From Lachancea thermotolerans CBS 6340 (lineage: Eukaryota > Ascomycota > Saccharomycetes > Saccharomycetales > Saccharomycetaceae), in NCBI RefSeq assembly GCF_000142805.1, contig NC_013080.1, forward strand, positions 124,001 through 188,000: 64,000 bases of DNA, in the 5' to 3' direction. Made by a program: the position numbers and the translations under genes. Below, piece by piece: positions 18,438-28,845 of this stretch (position 1 is the stretch's first letter; each line of letters opens with the position of its first letter). The notes below the pieces were generated by a model. That model saw only the letters and a list, made by a program, of their open reading frames with translations. It had not been told where the DNA came from and ran no database searches.

Positions 18438-19943
18438 ATGGAGTCCAGACTAGGATGGCTATCTAACTTGCAGACCGACACTGGTTCTAACTTGAGAAGA
18501 ACCTCTATCATCGGTACTATTGGCCCAAAGACCAACAGCCCAGAGACTTTGGTTGCTTTGAGAAAGGCCGGTTTGAACATTGTTAGAATGAACTTCTCTC
18601 ACGGTTCTTACGAGTACCACCAGTCCGTCATTGACAACGCCAGAAAGTCTGAGGAGCTATACCCAGGCAGACCTTTGGCTATCGCTTTGGACACCAAGGG
18701 CCCAGAGATCAGAACTGGTACCACCACCAACGAGGTCGACTACCCAATCCCACCAAACCACGAGATGATCTTCACCATTGACGACAAGTACGCCAAGTCC
18801 AGTGACGACAAGATCATGTACATCGACTACAAGAACATCACCAAGGTCATCGAGAAGGGCAGAGTCATCTACGTTGACGACGGTGTTTTGTCTTTCGAGG
18901 TCTTGGAGGTCGTTGATGACAAGACCCTGAAGGTTAAGTCCTTGAACGCCGGTAAGATCTGCTCTCACAAGGGTGTTAACTTGCCAGGTACCGACGTCGA
19001 CTTGCCAGCTTTGTCCGAGAAGGACAAGGCCGACTTGAGATTCGGTGTCAAGAACGGTGTCCACATGGTCTTCGCTTCTTTCATCAGAACCGCCAACGAC
19101 GTCAAGACCATCAGAGAGGTCTTGGGTGAGGACGGTAAGGACATCAAGATCATTGTCAAGATTGAGAACCAGCAGGGTGTCAACAACTTCGACGAGATCT
19201 TGGAGGTTACCGACGGTGTCATGGTTGCCAGAGGTGATTTGGGTATCGAGATCCCAGCTCCACAAGTCTTGGCTGTTCAGAAGAAGCTGATCGCTAAGTG
19301 TAACTTGGCCGGTAAGCCAGTTGTCTGTGCCACTCAGATGTTGGAGTCTATGACTTACAACCCAAGACCAACCAGAGCTGAGGTTTCTGACGTTGGTAAC
19401 GCTGTCTTGGACGGTGCTGACTGTGTCATGTTGTCCGGTGAGACCGCCAAGGGTAACTACCCAATCAACGCTGTCACCATGATGGCTGAGACCGCCTTGA
19501 TGGCCGAGCAAGCTATCCCATACATCCCAACCTACGATGACTTGAGAAACTGCACTCCAAAGCCAACCTCTACTACTGAGACCATCGCTGCTGCTGCTGT
19601 TGCCTCTGTCTTCGAGCAGAGAGCTAAGGCCATCATTGTCTTGTCTACCACTGGTAGCACCCCAAGATTGGTCTCTAAGTACAAGCCAAACGTCCCAATT
19701 ATCTTGGTCACCAGAAACCCAAGAACTGCTAGAATCTCTCACTTGTCCAGAGGTGTCTTCCCATTCGTCTACGAGAAGGGTACTGAGTCCGACTGGACCA
19801 AGGACGTCGAGAGCCGTCTGCAATTCGGTATTGAGCAGGCCAAGGAGTTTGGTATGTTGAAGGAGGGTGACACCATCGTCACCATCCAAGGTTTCGCTGC
19901 TGGTGTCGGCCACTCCAACACCTTGCGTGTCTTGACTGTCTAA
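18438..19943 (+). CDS. CDC19: Pyruvate kinase (CDC19/PYK2 pre-duplication gene)
   Basis: This enzyme converts phosphoenolpyruvate and ADP to pyruvate and ATP, the last step of glycolysis. The 501-aa length equals the S. cerevisiae Cdc19 length of 500 almost exactly. Visible motifs are [11 protein letters not shown] at the N-terminus, [20 protein letters not shown], the active-site segment [30 protein letters not shown] and the C-terminal fructose-1,6-bisphosphate-binding domain ([15 protein letters not shown]). Codon use is extremely biased towards TTG, AGA, GGT and AAG, unlike neighbours, which fits very high expression. That bias also creates a long empty frame on the minus strand. In S. 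cerevisiae this locus became CDC19 and PYK2, and the flanks here mix both copies (PUT4 and REV1 from the PYK2 side). Confidence 0.98.
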   Translation: MESRLGWLSNLQTDTGSNLRRTSIIGTIGPKTNSPETLVALRKAGLNIVRMNFSHGSYEYHQSVIDNARKSEELYPGRPLAIALDTKGPEIRTGTTTNEVDYPIPPNHEMIFTIDDKYAKSSDDKIMYIDYKNITKVIEKGRVIYVDDGVLSFEVLEVVDDKTLKVKSLNAGKICSHKGVNLPGTDVDLPALSEKDKADLRFGVKNGVHMVFASFIRTANDVKTIREVLGEDGKDIKIIVKIENQQGVNNFDEILEVTDGVMVARGDLGIEIPAPQVLAVQKKLIAKCNLAGKPVVCATQMLESMTYNPRPTRAEVSDVGNAVLDGADCVMLSGETAKGNYPINAVTMMAETALMAEQAIPYIPTYDDLRNCTPKPTSTTETIAAAAVASVFEQRAKAIIVLSTTGSTPRLVSKYKPNVPIILVTRNPRTARISHLSRGVFPFVYEKGTESDWTKDVESRLQFGIEQAKEFGMLKEGDTIVTIQGFAAGVGHSNTLRVLTV

Positions 19944-20016
19944 GTTATGAATGAATAATGTGTACATTTTATAAATTTATACATCGGTAAAAATCAATTT
20001 GGTTTACTCGTATTAA

Positions 20017-23001
20017 TTACAGGTCAAAAGTTACTTGAACTCCACTATCGCTCTTTGCTGCGCTAGCTGTAAGAGTCGGAATCATTCTGATCAGCAGGTA
20101 CTCTTCCCATTCTTGACGGCCTTGGGGATTTGATTTAGTGAAAGAAGAATGGTATTCAAGGTGCGAAGACATGGTTCTAGCTATTTTCAAAATATGATGC
20201 GTTTTTCCCTTAGCCGCCAGCTTGGTCAAGTATTTGTCAAACAGATTAAGGTCATCAATATGGGGCCCGTTATCAATAGTATCGTCAATCCAAGACTTGA
20301 TTAGCCTGCTAATCCCGAGGGGGCGCTCCAGGCTTTGAAATTTCACTGCCTCAGGTTTAGAAGGGCGATTTTTTGATAAGTTCAAAACCCCCGTTCCTTT
20401 GCGACTCAAGCGGTTCCGAACGGAGCTCGAAGCTTTTTTAACAATTGCATGGTCCCACTTTATCTCCCGTTGGATTTGAGTCGGCAAATGGTTCATGAAG
20501 TCTTCGTCCAGTGTACTCGGCATTTCTTGCTTAAGAGTCTCAGTTCTTTTGCCATGCCTACCCCAATAATCTTTTACTGGCGAGTTTGAAGCTGAGCGTT
20601 TGGAGGGTGGTGATGGCGGAAGGTTAATTTTACGCTTCAAAAGCTCTGTTCGCACATCTTCCTTTAATGCGCCTGGTAAGGAATTAAATGCATTGACATT
20701 AAGCGCAGGAAACCTAGAGCCTGCGCTGGAGGCGTCCTGCTCCCGGAAGGGCAAGCGAAGCTGGCAAACCCTATCAGAAACCTTCTCCAGCTTGTTCAGT
20801 TGAACAGCGATGCCTCTAAGGTCTTTTGGAGGACAGCCAAGCATTCTAAAAGAACTTTTGACCTCTGTAGATATCAGGCCTGCCTCACACGTAGGAACGC
20901 CAAAGCGGCTACTTCTGCTGAAGGTATCGCATTCTCCACTTCCCAAATATTTCGCAGGCTCAATAGGAGCATGTTCACACCTCCGCGTAACCTTGAGAGT
21001 GACCTGGGGTGTGACCATGTCGAGTTCTCCTAGCTTAGTTGTCAAATGCTCACATATTCTGTCTATGAATTCGTCGATCTCGTGGATGGTGTCGAACCTA
21101 ATTGCGTAGTTGATGTCCACGGATATAGACTTTCTGGCGAAGTAATCAAGCGGGTCCCGCAGTACCCTGGAATTTTCTTCATCGTCTTTTCCGGAAAGAA
21201 ACAAATGAAGCTTATGGCCTGTCTTAGTTCCCAGCTTGCTGGCGAGCAGCTGTAGCGAAGAGTTCCGTTTGAGGTCTCCAATTGTCGGCTCAGCGGTCTG
21301 TTCGAATAAAATATGCTGCTGGACTTTGTCCACTATAGTAGCGCCGACGCCAGGAAGATCGCGCAGAGGCAACTCCTCTATAAAAGCGTCAATGGAATCT
21401 TGTTCGAGACTGGCCATCACGCATTGACCATTAGGCTTTGCCTTCTTCAATGCGAGTCTTGCAAGAACCAAAGAATTACTACAGCCTATGCTTACGGTGC
21501 ATCCGTTGGTAGCATCAAAGACGTCGCGGCGTATTTGGCGCGTAATTGCCTCGCATTGTTGGTGCGCAGAAGCGTCACCGTCTGGTAAGCCATCGAGGTA
21601 CTTGACACAAATCGCCTCGTCAATGGATATTGGAAGAATCATCTGAAAGAAGCCGCTGCCGGCTAGTATCTGATATAGGAGTTTGGAGTTAACTTCATAT
21701 TGCTCGAAGTTGTACGGTAGGCATATTAGGTTAGGGCAAAGCCTTCGCGCGCTGCGCACCCACATGCCGTTTTTTACCCCGAAGCTACGCGCCACATAAT
21801 TGCAGCTGGCGATTTCGGAACTGTTGTTACCGTGTGCGACCGCGAGCGGGTCTCGAGAAAGATCGTAGCGAGCGTCGCTGAGCGCCGAGACTGTGGCGAA
21901 AAAACAGTCAAAGTCCACGTGGAAGATAGCTAGCCGCGCACCTTTGGGCGGCGGCTGTAGGTGCGCTCCCTCGACGTATTTTTCGCAGAACAGCGCGCGT
22001 AGATCGGCCTTCCAAGCCGACAGCTGGTGGAGCCTGGACTTGGCAAAAAAGCTCTGCAGAAACCCGGGCTGTTTGCAGTCCAGAGAATTGGCGTCAAAAC
22101 CGTCTGCGGGCTGCTGCTCTGGAGCTGGCAGAGCCGCTGCCGGTGGCCGCGCTATCTGCAGCTTCTGCTGGCCGTACTCTCCCGTAATAAGAGCGTAGTC
22201 CTGCCACGGCAGCCGCTTGGAGGCCGCAATGGACTCGGTGATCCATGCGGGCGCCACGACTTTGTAATTCTGGAACTCAATGCGCTTCTTGGCCGTCAGG
22301 TTGCTCGCGACGATGTGGGTAACGCTTTTCTTGCCGCTGAGGAAGTGCTTGAAGGAGCCTCCGTGGATAATGATCTTCTGATGCAGCTGTAGACGGTCTG
22401 GGAACGTGCGTCCGTTGATGTAGATGGTGCAGTCCTTGAAGATTGGCGGATACTCGCGGCCGCCGTTAAGAGCGTCTTGGTAAAGCTTTCTCATGTACTC
22501 ATCGCGGGAGTGCTGATGCGCCGTTTTGTCGGAAAAATACTGCGCGTAGTCGCCGAATTTGAGCGGCCCGACGCGCGCCGCGGTGGGAGAGCTTGAGCGC
22601 GAGCGGTCAGACGATGAATCCGACTCAGACAGCCGCGACGACGCCGGCGGCGTGCTGGGCACGACCGAAGATGGCGGCTCGGGGGAGCTGGTCACGATAC
22701 ACGGATCATCTTCGGCGTCTGCGGCGTCGTCCGCGGGAGCAGCGGGGCGGCGAAGCCGCGCCCGCTGCGTGGGCCTGTCGAACGTGTTGACGAGCCCCAC
22801 GAGCGAGTCGTCGTCGAGCGTGGAAAGCAGCCGCTGCTGCTGCGAGAACGGCCGCTGCGAGCGCTCGCGCGCGATTGCGCCGCGGCTGGAGTCATACAAG
22901 CGCAGGGGTGAGTCGGGCGGCGGTGGCGGCGGCGGCTCCTGCGGCGATGCGTCGAGGCTTGAAGCGTCCGACAAAAGCTGCGCCAGCTCTTCGTAGTCCA
23001 T
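20017..23001 (-). CDS. REV1: Rev1 translesion DNA polymerase (deoxycytidyl transferase)
   Basis: Rev1 inserts dCMP opposite abasic sites and damaged guanine and serves as the scaffold for polymerase zeta in the nucleus. From Met at 23001 the protein is 994 aa (S. cerevisiae 985). The order is: a Pro/Ser-rich N-terminus, a BRCT domain at about 185-272, the Y-family polymerase from about 355 with metal-binding Asp363 (FHVDFDCFF) and Asp461-Glu462 (ISIDEA), little-finger domain, two ubiquitin-binding motifs (NVNAFNSLPGALKEDV and DEDFMNHLPTQIQREI) and the C-terminal Rev7-binding helices. A longer frame begins at 23133, but its first 44 residues run through E-box DNA and look non-coding. The gene is convergent with pyruvate kinase, 73 bp apart. 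Confidence 0.96.
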   Translation of the reverse strand: MDYEELAQLLSDASSLDASPQEPPPPPPPDSPLRLYDSSRGAIARERSQRPFSQQQRLLSTLDDDSLVGLVNTFDRPTQRARLRRPAAPADDAADAEDDPCIVTSSPEPPSSVVPSTPPASSRLSESDSSSDRSRSSSPTAARVGPLKFGDYAQYFSDKTAHQHSRDEYMRKLYQDALNGGREYPPIFKDCTIYINGRTFPDRLQLHQKIIIHGGSFKHFLSGKKSVTHIVASNLTAKKRIEFQNYKVVAPAWITESIAASKRLPWQDYALITGEYGQQKLQIARPPAAALPAPEQQPADGFDANSLDCKQPGFLQSFFAKSRLHQLSAWKADLRALFCEKYVEGAHLQPPPKGARLAIFHVDFDCFFATVSALSDARYDLSRDPLAVAHGNNSSEIASCNYVARSFGVKNGMWVRSARRLCPNLICLPYNFEQYEVNSKLLYQILAGSGFFQMILPISIDEAICVKYLDGLPDGDASAHQQCEAITRQIRRDVFDATNGCTVSIGCSNSLVLARLALKKAKPNGQCVMASLEQDSIDAFIEELPLRDLPGVGATIVDKVQQHILFEQTAEPTIGDLKRNSSLQLLASKLGTKTGHKLHLFLSGKDDEENSRVLRDPLDYFARKSISVDINYAIRFDTIHEIDEFIDRICEHLTTKLGELDMVTPQVTLKVTRRCEHAPIEPAKYLGSGECDTFSRSSRFGVPTCEAGLISTEVKSSFRMLGCPPKDLRGIAVQLNKLEKVSDRVCQLRLPFREQDASSAGSRFPALNVNAFNSLPGALKEDVRTELLKRKINLPPSPPSKRSASNSPVKDYWGRHGKRTETLKQEMPSTLDEDFMNHLPTQIQREIKWDHAIVKKASSSVRNRLSRKGTGVLNLSKNRPSKPEAVKFQSLERPLGISRLIKSWIDDTIDNGPHIDDLNLFDKYLTKLAAKGKTHHILKIARTMSSHLEYHSSFTKSNPQGRQEWEEYLLIRMIPTLTASAAKSDSGVQVTFDL

Positions 23002-24108
23002 GGTCCATGCGGGGAAGCGCGGTGTGCGCCTGTGATGCGGGAAGGGCCCAAAAAATAGCGGGACAAACGCGTTTCGCGCGCACGTGCACACGTGTGCACG
23101 CACGTGCTGAGCTAGTCCCGCCACGTGCCACAATTCTAATCACGTGTGCTCTCCGTGCCGGCCCCGTCGGCCCCGTCGGCCCTGTTGGCCAGACGCCCCG
23201 ACTCGCCTACCCTCCTTCACGCGTCTCTCGGCACCCTGTCCTCTAAACCCTTCGTCGCCGCGCCTCCCACGTGCCCACTCCGCGCTCGCCCTTACCGCCC
23301 CCCTAACCGCCTGCGCCGCGCGTCTACGCCCTTCCAACCGACATTCTCGCCAACCTCCCACCCACGCACCATGACGCACTCGCAGCGCTCGCGGTACTCG
23401 CAATCCCGTTCTTTTTCCTGGCGTGATCTGGATCCTGCGTTTCATTCCCAGCGTCTCCCCTACCCGCGGGACTGACCCGCGTTGCCGCTGCGCGCGCTTC
23501 TGCGCGCGCCAACACCGCCCTGCCGCCTTCCACCGCGACCACCACCGCTACGCTTGACAAGCGCCCTTAGCCGGGGCCCATCGTCGTCTCGCTGCTGGCT
23601 CGTAAAGGTGCGCCCACGCTTCCGTCTGCAGATCATTGCCTACCGCGCACGTTCTAGTGAAAACTCGGCTTCGGCGGTGTGAGTGCCCAACCGCCCAGAG
23701 AACCCTGCGCGAACTGCCTGTTGGGTGCCTGGCTATGTTCTGCGACGTTCTGTTCCGGAAGGCGTAAAGACCGCGTGGCAGAAACCAGAGATAGAGGGAA
23801 AAAAATTGGAAGGAAAAAAAAAAAAACAACGAAAATTGGCTCTGTGCGCACATACGCACGCGCACACACGATCTGGGCAGACTAAAATGGCAAAATTGCA
23901 AAAAGTGGTGCTGGCACGGAAAAAGCCCAGATGGTGCGTCCTGTATAAAAGAAGGTGCTGCAAGCCCCCATGTTGCAGTAGTGGATTCCGGCAGGTATGC
24001 GTATATACAGTACGCTGGTTGAGATCGATTGAGATCAGCTAAATCGTTAGGACCTTCCGTGTACCTACACCCCCCGAACTTCATATTTCGCATACACACA
24101 CCTACTCA
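23002..24108. promoter_or_regulatory. Divergent region between REV1 and TYE7
   Basis: The REV1-proximal 270 bp carry six CACGTG boxes. About 23150-23600 is strikingly C/T-rich on the plus strand, with GGCCCCGTC nearly repeated at 23160-23185. A poly-A tract lies at 23800-23830, and ordinary-looking leader sequence precedes TYE7. Open frames here follow the skewed composition and are not convincing genes. Confidence 0.5.
23081..23273. promoter_or_regulatory. Six CACGTG boxes between REV1 and TYE7
   Basis: CACGTG occurs at 23081, 23089, 23101, 23122, 23141 and 23268, five of them within 66 bp. The protein made by the adjacent TYE7 gene belongs to the bHLH family that binds this sequence, so autoregulation is a natural inference; Cbf1 is the main alternative. 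Confidence 0.6.
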
Positions 24109-25155
24109 ATGGACGGACCAGGTAGCAGCACTATGACCATGGCGGCCGCGCCCTCTGCGCAAGGCGCTGGCGCCGGCGCGTCGAGCTTCGACGACTGGCT
24201 GTTCCCAGAGGCTTCGCGAATGGGCGCATTTGGCGAGTACGGCAATGATGCAGAGGCCGACGCTGAGGCAGGCGGCTGGGCCGCAGACGCAGGCGCAGAG
24301 GCTGACGCCGAGGTTGATCTAGACGCGGACGCGGATCCCGAGGCAGACGCAGACGCGGGCGTGGGCGCGGCCGTTGGAGCCGACCCCGGCGCGGGCGTGC
24401 TAGCCGCGGGCTCGCTGTCGTCGTCGTCGTCGTCGTCTTCCGCGGGATCCCCGCTGGACCAATTCTCGTCCCTGTTCGACTCGAACGCAATGCTCGCGCG
24501 CGGGTCCGACTCGGACACGCTCTTTACCGCTAGCAACTCGGCATCCGGGTCGCCAACCTTCGTGAAAAGAGAGGATGCGCAGATGTGCGGTCCTGCTGGG
24601 CTTGGCGCGAGCGCGGGCGGTCTTTCGGCCGAGGGCGAGGCCCCCGGCTCACTGCCGCTGGCGCTCGACGTGCCGGAGCTCAGCGCGTTTGACGGTCTAG
24701 ACGCCGCCGCAGCTGCGGCGGATGCCGACGTCGGTGGCTCTGCGGCCGCCAACGCCGCGGCCGCTGCCGCTGCCGCCGCCGCGGCGGGCGCGCGCAAGAA
24801 GCGCGCTCCCCGCAAGCGTCTTACTGCGCACCAGAAACAAGCGCATAACAAGATCGAGAAGCGCTACCGCATCAATATCAACACTAAGATTGCCAAGCTG
24901 CAACAAATTATACCGTGGGTCGCATCTGAGGAGACCGCGTTCGAGGTCGGCGAGACCTCGCGCGGCAACTCGCGCGGCGGTGAATCGGTCGCCACCGCCA
25001 CACCTAAGCTCAACAAGAGCATGATCCTCGAGAAGGCCGTTGACTACATCCTGTACCTGCAGAATAACGAGCGTCTGTACGAGATGGAGGTGCAGCGGCT
25101 GAAGAAGGAGGTGGAGCGTGCGCGCACGGAGCGCGACACTGCTGCCCGCAGCTAG
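24109..25155 (+). CDS. TYE7: bHLH transcription factor of the Tye7/Sgc1 family
   Basis: Tye7 activates glycolytic genes through E-boxes. The 348-aa protein (S. cerevisiae 291) has a long Ala/Asp/Gly/Ser-rich N-terminus with a run of nine serines (24415-24441) and a poly-Ala tract (24745-24783). These are followed by a bHLH domain from residue 236: basic region AHNKIEKRYRININTKIAKL, extended loop, second helix KSMILEKAVDYILYLQ and a leucine-zipper-like tail. The Tyr within KRYR at the usual Arg site is a mark of the SREBP/Tye7 group, which also tolerates non-palindromic sites. Its place next to REV1 agrees with YOR344C. The alanine and serine expansions sit in very GC-rich DNA and produce long empty frames on the other strand. 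Confidence 0.93.
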   Translation: MDGPGSSTMTMAAAPSAQGAGAGASSFDDWLFPEASRMGAFGEYGNDAEADAEAGGWAADAGAEADAEVDLDADADPEADADAGVGAAVGADPGAGVLAAGSLSSSSSSSSAGSPLDQFSSLFDSNAMLARGSDSDTLFTASNSASGSPTFVKREDAQMCGPAGLGASAGGLSAEGEAPGSLPLALDVPELSAFDGLDAAAAAADADVGGSAAANAAAAAAAAAAAGARKKRAPRKRLTAHQKQAHNKIEKRYRININTKIAKLQQIIPWVASEETAFEVGETSRGNSRGGESVATATPKLNKSMILEKAVDYILYLQNNERLYEMEVQRLKKEVERARTERDTAARS

Positions 25156-27488
25156 GTGGCCTGCGAACGTGCACGATACCCCCCGCACACAGACAGACAC
25201 TTACACACAAGACACACAACCAGACCACAGTGAGTCACTACAATTATGATAGACGAATTCCACGGCGGCGCCATCGGATTGAGCGCGCGCAATATTTTTT
25301 TTTATGATGTTTTTTATGCCTGAGCGCGAAGCCAGGATCAAGTTGACGACCGTGACGACAACAGGGTATGTAACGTTTATAGAGTAATAATGATTAGGAT
25401 GGAGAAGAAGACCGGCAAAGCCGCGTTCTGACACCGGCGGCGGTCCGGGACCCGCGCCATCACGGACGAGAGTTCTCAAGGCCATGTTCAAATTTCATCT
25501 CAACGTTGGCACTTTAGGGGAGCGCAGACCCTGGCAAAGCTGGCTCAAGCAGGCACTAGGCGCCGCCCCTCATTCTAAAAAAAAATAGGGCGCCTTAGTG
25601 TGCAAGGCACCCTAAGCAAAGCCGTCCCCTATCTACACACAGCCAACCTCAGCTGGAGCACTACTAAAGCGCACGTGCGCAGGATAATTACGCACGCCCG
25701 CGCCAGGGGGTCAAAAGCGGGCGCGTCGCTCTGCTCCAAGGGCCTTCTAGGGAAAGTTGCTTAGGGGTGCCGTTCACACACAATGTCACTAAGCAAGCTG
25801 CCTCGGCTTTGTCGCAAGGACACCCCTGCCACACTGCTGCAGGACTGGCGCAGTTGCGCTAGTCCGGGCATGCGTGCTTCAACTACAACGAAGCCCCTTG
25901 CTATCGGATCAAGTCACTGTTCATTCTTGAGCTTTTCTACCGCGTTCTGAGCAACAAGCCTGGCGCGGTCTAGCTCACCTACCGACACTTCCAGCCCGGC
26001 CCTCGTAGGTACGCTGCTGTTCATGTTCCGCCATACGGCGTAACGCTTTAGGAAATGATTGATTTTCTCAATGTGTGCCTTTGCTCCTCCCGCGCCTGCA
26101 CGCTCGAGCCCCAACTCCGGAACTGCACTCTTGGGAACCGTTCTTGGGCGTCGCGGGATTTTTTATCCCGATCGCTGCGCCCACACCGTACCCGGTGATG
26201 TAGATCCCTTTTCCCCCGCTATCGCTCGAGGAAGCCCTAGAACGAGCGCGCATTTCAGCGGCCCGTGGCCCAACGGTATTTCAGCGGTGTTTTAGCGATG
26301 TTTCATCTGCAAACATCTGCACGAGGGCTACCGCTCTCGGCTCCCGTCGGCATAGTAGCCTGAAGCCGTACGTAAGCTCGCGTCGCCAGGCCCCAATTGC
26401 CTCCAGCGCATGCAAACCCCAAGACTTGCGTACTCGCAGAAAGGGAGGAGTCCTGCAAGTACATTCTGGAGGCTCAGAAGCCCGGGTAGGTGACCTCTGG
26501 CAGTCGGTGGCGCTCGCTGTGGTTCTGCGGCCCGTGCTTTGTACCGCCAGCGGCTGGTTTCCGTGGTGTCCTGCGTGTTACCCCCATTGGCAGGTTCAGA
26601 GCGGATAATTGGACCACGACATTAAGAGTCGAGGCCTAAGCTAGCCCGAACTCTTCCCGATAACCGCGAAGCCGAGCCGGTCTGGGGCATTGACGCGCGC
26701 AGGTCCGGAGTTCGCGGTGGCATTCGCCAAGAAGCGACGGGCGGTTTTCTCGGTGCGCCGCGGTTTTCGACCGCTCTAATAAAAAAACAAGCCCAGAACG
26801 CACAAAGTACGCTACGTATGTGCAGCGCGTCTTGGCTGAGCGCGCAGGAAGCGACGGAGGCGCCAGAGGTGGCGGGCAGATCTGGAACTGAAGGCAATTG
26901 ATCACTGTTGACGAGATACGAAAACCGTTTGACGGTACTACGTCTGGGCACGTGAGACAAATATCGCGTATATAGTGAGCGAGACGCGCGCGTGAACAAT
27001 GACACAGCTTATGTCAGGTGCCACGCGCCCTGTCCTCTCACGTGACATGCGCGTGAAGATCAACAGCCCTCCAAACCCGCTACAGTGCTGCGGGGCCCTG
27101 CAAAGAACATCATCACTAATGACGGGTGTTAGCCATGGGGAGCGGGTCTCGCTTTCCTTTATGCCGCTGGCAAGGCTTCAAATCTGCATGGAGGGACCCT
27201 CGTTCTTCGGCCTCGCTCCGTATCGCGTGTTGGCATGTTTTAAGGTCCCGTGCGTGCAAAGCTAGATCGGCCTCGCGCGTTTTTCAGCCTCAGAATAAGA
27301 AAAAATCACAGATAGGTTGGCGCTTTATGGCATGAAATTTGAAAAATTACCAAGCTCATCGCGCGTCCTGAGGACTGTGGTAGTAACATCTGCTGCAAAG
27401 CAAAAGCATCGGCGCAGCCGTATAAGTGGCACAAAATTCAAGGCATACATCCTGACGTCGTACTGAGCTTCACCAGCTGTCTACCGTG
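25156..27488. other. Long gene-poor region between TYE7 and the YAL037W homolog
   Basis: This 2.3-kb GC-rich stretch has no frame that looks protein-coding. It holds strong inverted repeats at 25554-25617, the short repeat ATTTCAGCGG twice around 26250-26285, and CACGTG at 26951 and 27040. It may contain an unrecognised non-coding RNA as well as long regulatory regions; I found no tRNA-like B box. Confidence 0.4.
25554..25617. repeat. Overlapping GC-rich hairpin sequences
   Basis: CACTAGGCGCC (25554-25564) and GGCGCCTTAGTG (25589-25600) form an inverted repeat with one bulged base and a 24-base A-rich loop. The right arm can instead pair with the next bases: CTTAGTGTGC (25594-25603) with GCACCCTAAG (25607-25616), 9 of 10 paired around a three-base loop. 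Two mutually exclusive stems share one strand. Confidence 0.5.
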
Positions 27489-28424
27489 ATGTCTTTCCAC
27501 CACCAGTTTACTCTGGCGTCAGCCAAAAACCAGCTTATACCGCAGCAGCTCACCAACAACGTGTTCTTTGGGCCGCTCAACGCACTTTCTCAGCGCGAAT
27601 TCATCCAAGAGAATCGAATTCGGTTCTTTGTTGCTGTCGGTATCGCGACAAAAAGAGTCGCCCAGTATTGCCGGGACATGCCCGCCCGAGACTGCCTGGT
27701 GGTGAATTTCGACTCGGAGTTCAGCCCGCAGGTATCGCTCTCTGCTACAGAGCTGGAGCTGGTCTCTCAGTACTCCCAGCAGCACTCGACTTCGCTCTCT
27801 CAGCTGGCCGCCGGTCTCGCCGGCGACGCAGCGACTGGTTGCACTGCAGACTCAAGGCTCACCCCGCAGCCGGAGCTGGACCAGCAACTGCACAACAGTC
27901 CTGCCCAGTACACCTGCAACATTGTGACTTCACAGGGAGCCCAGAAATTCGCTAGCTTTAATGACCTACTGACCTTATTCAAGCTTTCCGGTTCAGGCAA
28001 TGTGCTCGTCTTCTCCTCCAACGGTAACGATGAGGACCTTGTTGCCCTGCTTTCTTCGCATGTTGTCATTACCAACTCTTCTGCTTCGCTTCTGGAGGCT
28101 TTCCAGTACGTAAAGTCCCTCCGGCCGTCTATAAACCAGTGCCAGCCTGACTCAGTATTCTGGTGCCAAGGGCTAATGGAGTATCTGGAAGGCTCCAGAT
28201 CCTACAACAACCCATTCTATGACAATGGCATGTCTCCAGCAAGTCCACTATCTACAACAGGCGTAACATCTAATGCATTCGTTACCAAAAGGCGCAATTC
28301 CTGGTCCTCGGACTGCGAAGAAGAATGCCCAAATTCGGCTACCGGTACAATTTCGGTCTCTGGCACCCCCAAAACTCGGAGGATAGCTGCGATTCGAGCT
28401 GACAATATGGCGCTGCCTCATTAA
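27489..28424 (+). CDS. Conserved fungal protein, YAL037W/YOR342C family
   Basis: The 311-aa protein begins MSFHHQFTLASAKNQ and contains NNVFFGPLNAL, ENRIRFFVAVGIATKRVAQYC and CLVVNFDSEF. It resembles the S. cerevisiae ohnolog pair YAL037W and YOR342C, whose function is not established. A phosphatase-like or tyrosine-phosphatase-like alpha/beta fold is suggested by the early strand and helix pattern, but I see no complete CX5R signature. The C-terminal 60 residues are Ser/Thr-rich with basic patches. The location between TYE7 (YOR344C) and RBG1 (YAL036C) strongly supports the identity. Confidence 0.85.
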   Translation: MSFHHQFTLASAKNQLIPQQLTNNVFFGPLNALSQREFIQENRIRFFVAVGIATKRVAQYCRDMPARDCLVVNFDSEFSPQVSLSATELELVSQYSQQHSTSLSQLAAGLAGDAATGCTADSRLTPQPELDQQLHNSPAQYTCNIVTSQGAQKFASFNDLLTLFKLSGSGNVLVFSSNGNDEDLVALLSSHVVITNSSASLLEAFQYVKSLRPSINQCQPDSVFWCQGLMEYLEGSRSYNNPFYDNGMSPASPLSTTGVTSNAFVTKRRNSWSSDCEEECPNSATGTISVSGTPKTRRIAAIRADNMALPH

Positions 28425-28845
28425 AATCCTCGCATAGCACGCGGATTAGGGTGGTACCCCTAACTTCACGGTGTACGACTGAAAGGGCACAAGACTTAAC
28501 CCCTCCATCGTAGTTCTTTGCGGGTGTGGCAATACAGCACAGCCAGGCTGCTCCTTGGCTTTGTTTTAACGCCTCTCACAAACAATGTGGCCTACAGTCT
28601 CATGTGCAGCGCTCTGGTTAACTGGCAGAGTACTTGAACCGGCAAAGCTCACGAAGGAGACTCAAGAATTGTCATTGCGGTCCACATCCCGTCTTCACTT
28701 CACTTCACGCTATCGGCACAAGCTGCCTGTTGTAATATTACCGCATCCATAAGACACTTTTATAAGTAACAACCTCCCATTAATTATGTTAAACACTATT
28801 ATTCAATTAAATGGCAAGCGATATGCAAAAGGGATGTTTGTGACA
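28425..28845. other. Intergenic region between two convergent genes
   Basis: These 421 bp hold the 3' ends of the YAL037W homolog and RBG1. The sequence becomes AT-rich towards RBG1 (TAATTATG, ATTATTCAATTAAAT), fitting yeast 3' end signals. No gene is seen. Confidence 0.4.

Noticed and set aside
18657-19967. A 436-codon open frame on the minus strand opposite pyruvate kinase
   Set aside because: It is created by the extreme codon bias of the real gene, has composition full of Asp/Leu/Ser/Val without motifs, and such frames are usual opposite highly expressed yeast genes.
22692-23445. Several Arg/Pro-rich frames overlapping the REV1 N-terminus and upstream region
   Set aside because: They are by-products of skewed GC-rich sequence; REV1 itself accounts for the coding signal.
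24102-24851. A 249-codon frame opposite TYE7, Ala/Ser-rich
   Set aside because: It is the reverse reading of the poly-Ala and acidic tracts of TYE7.
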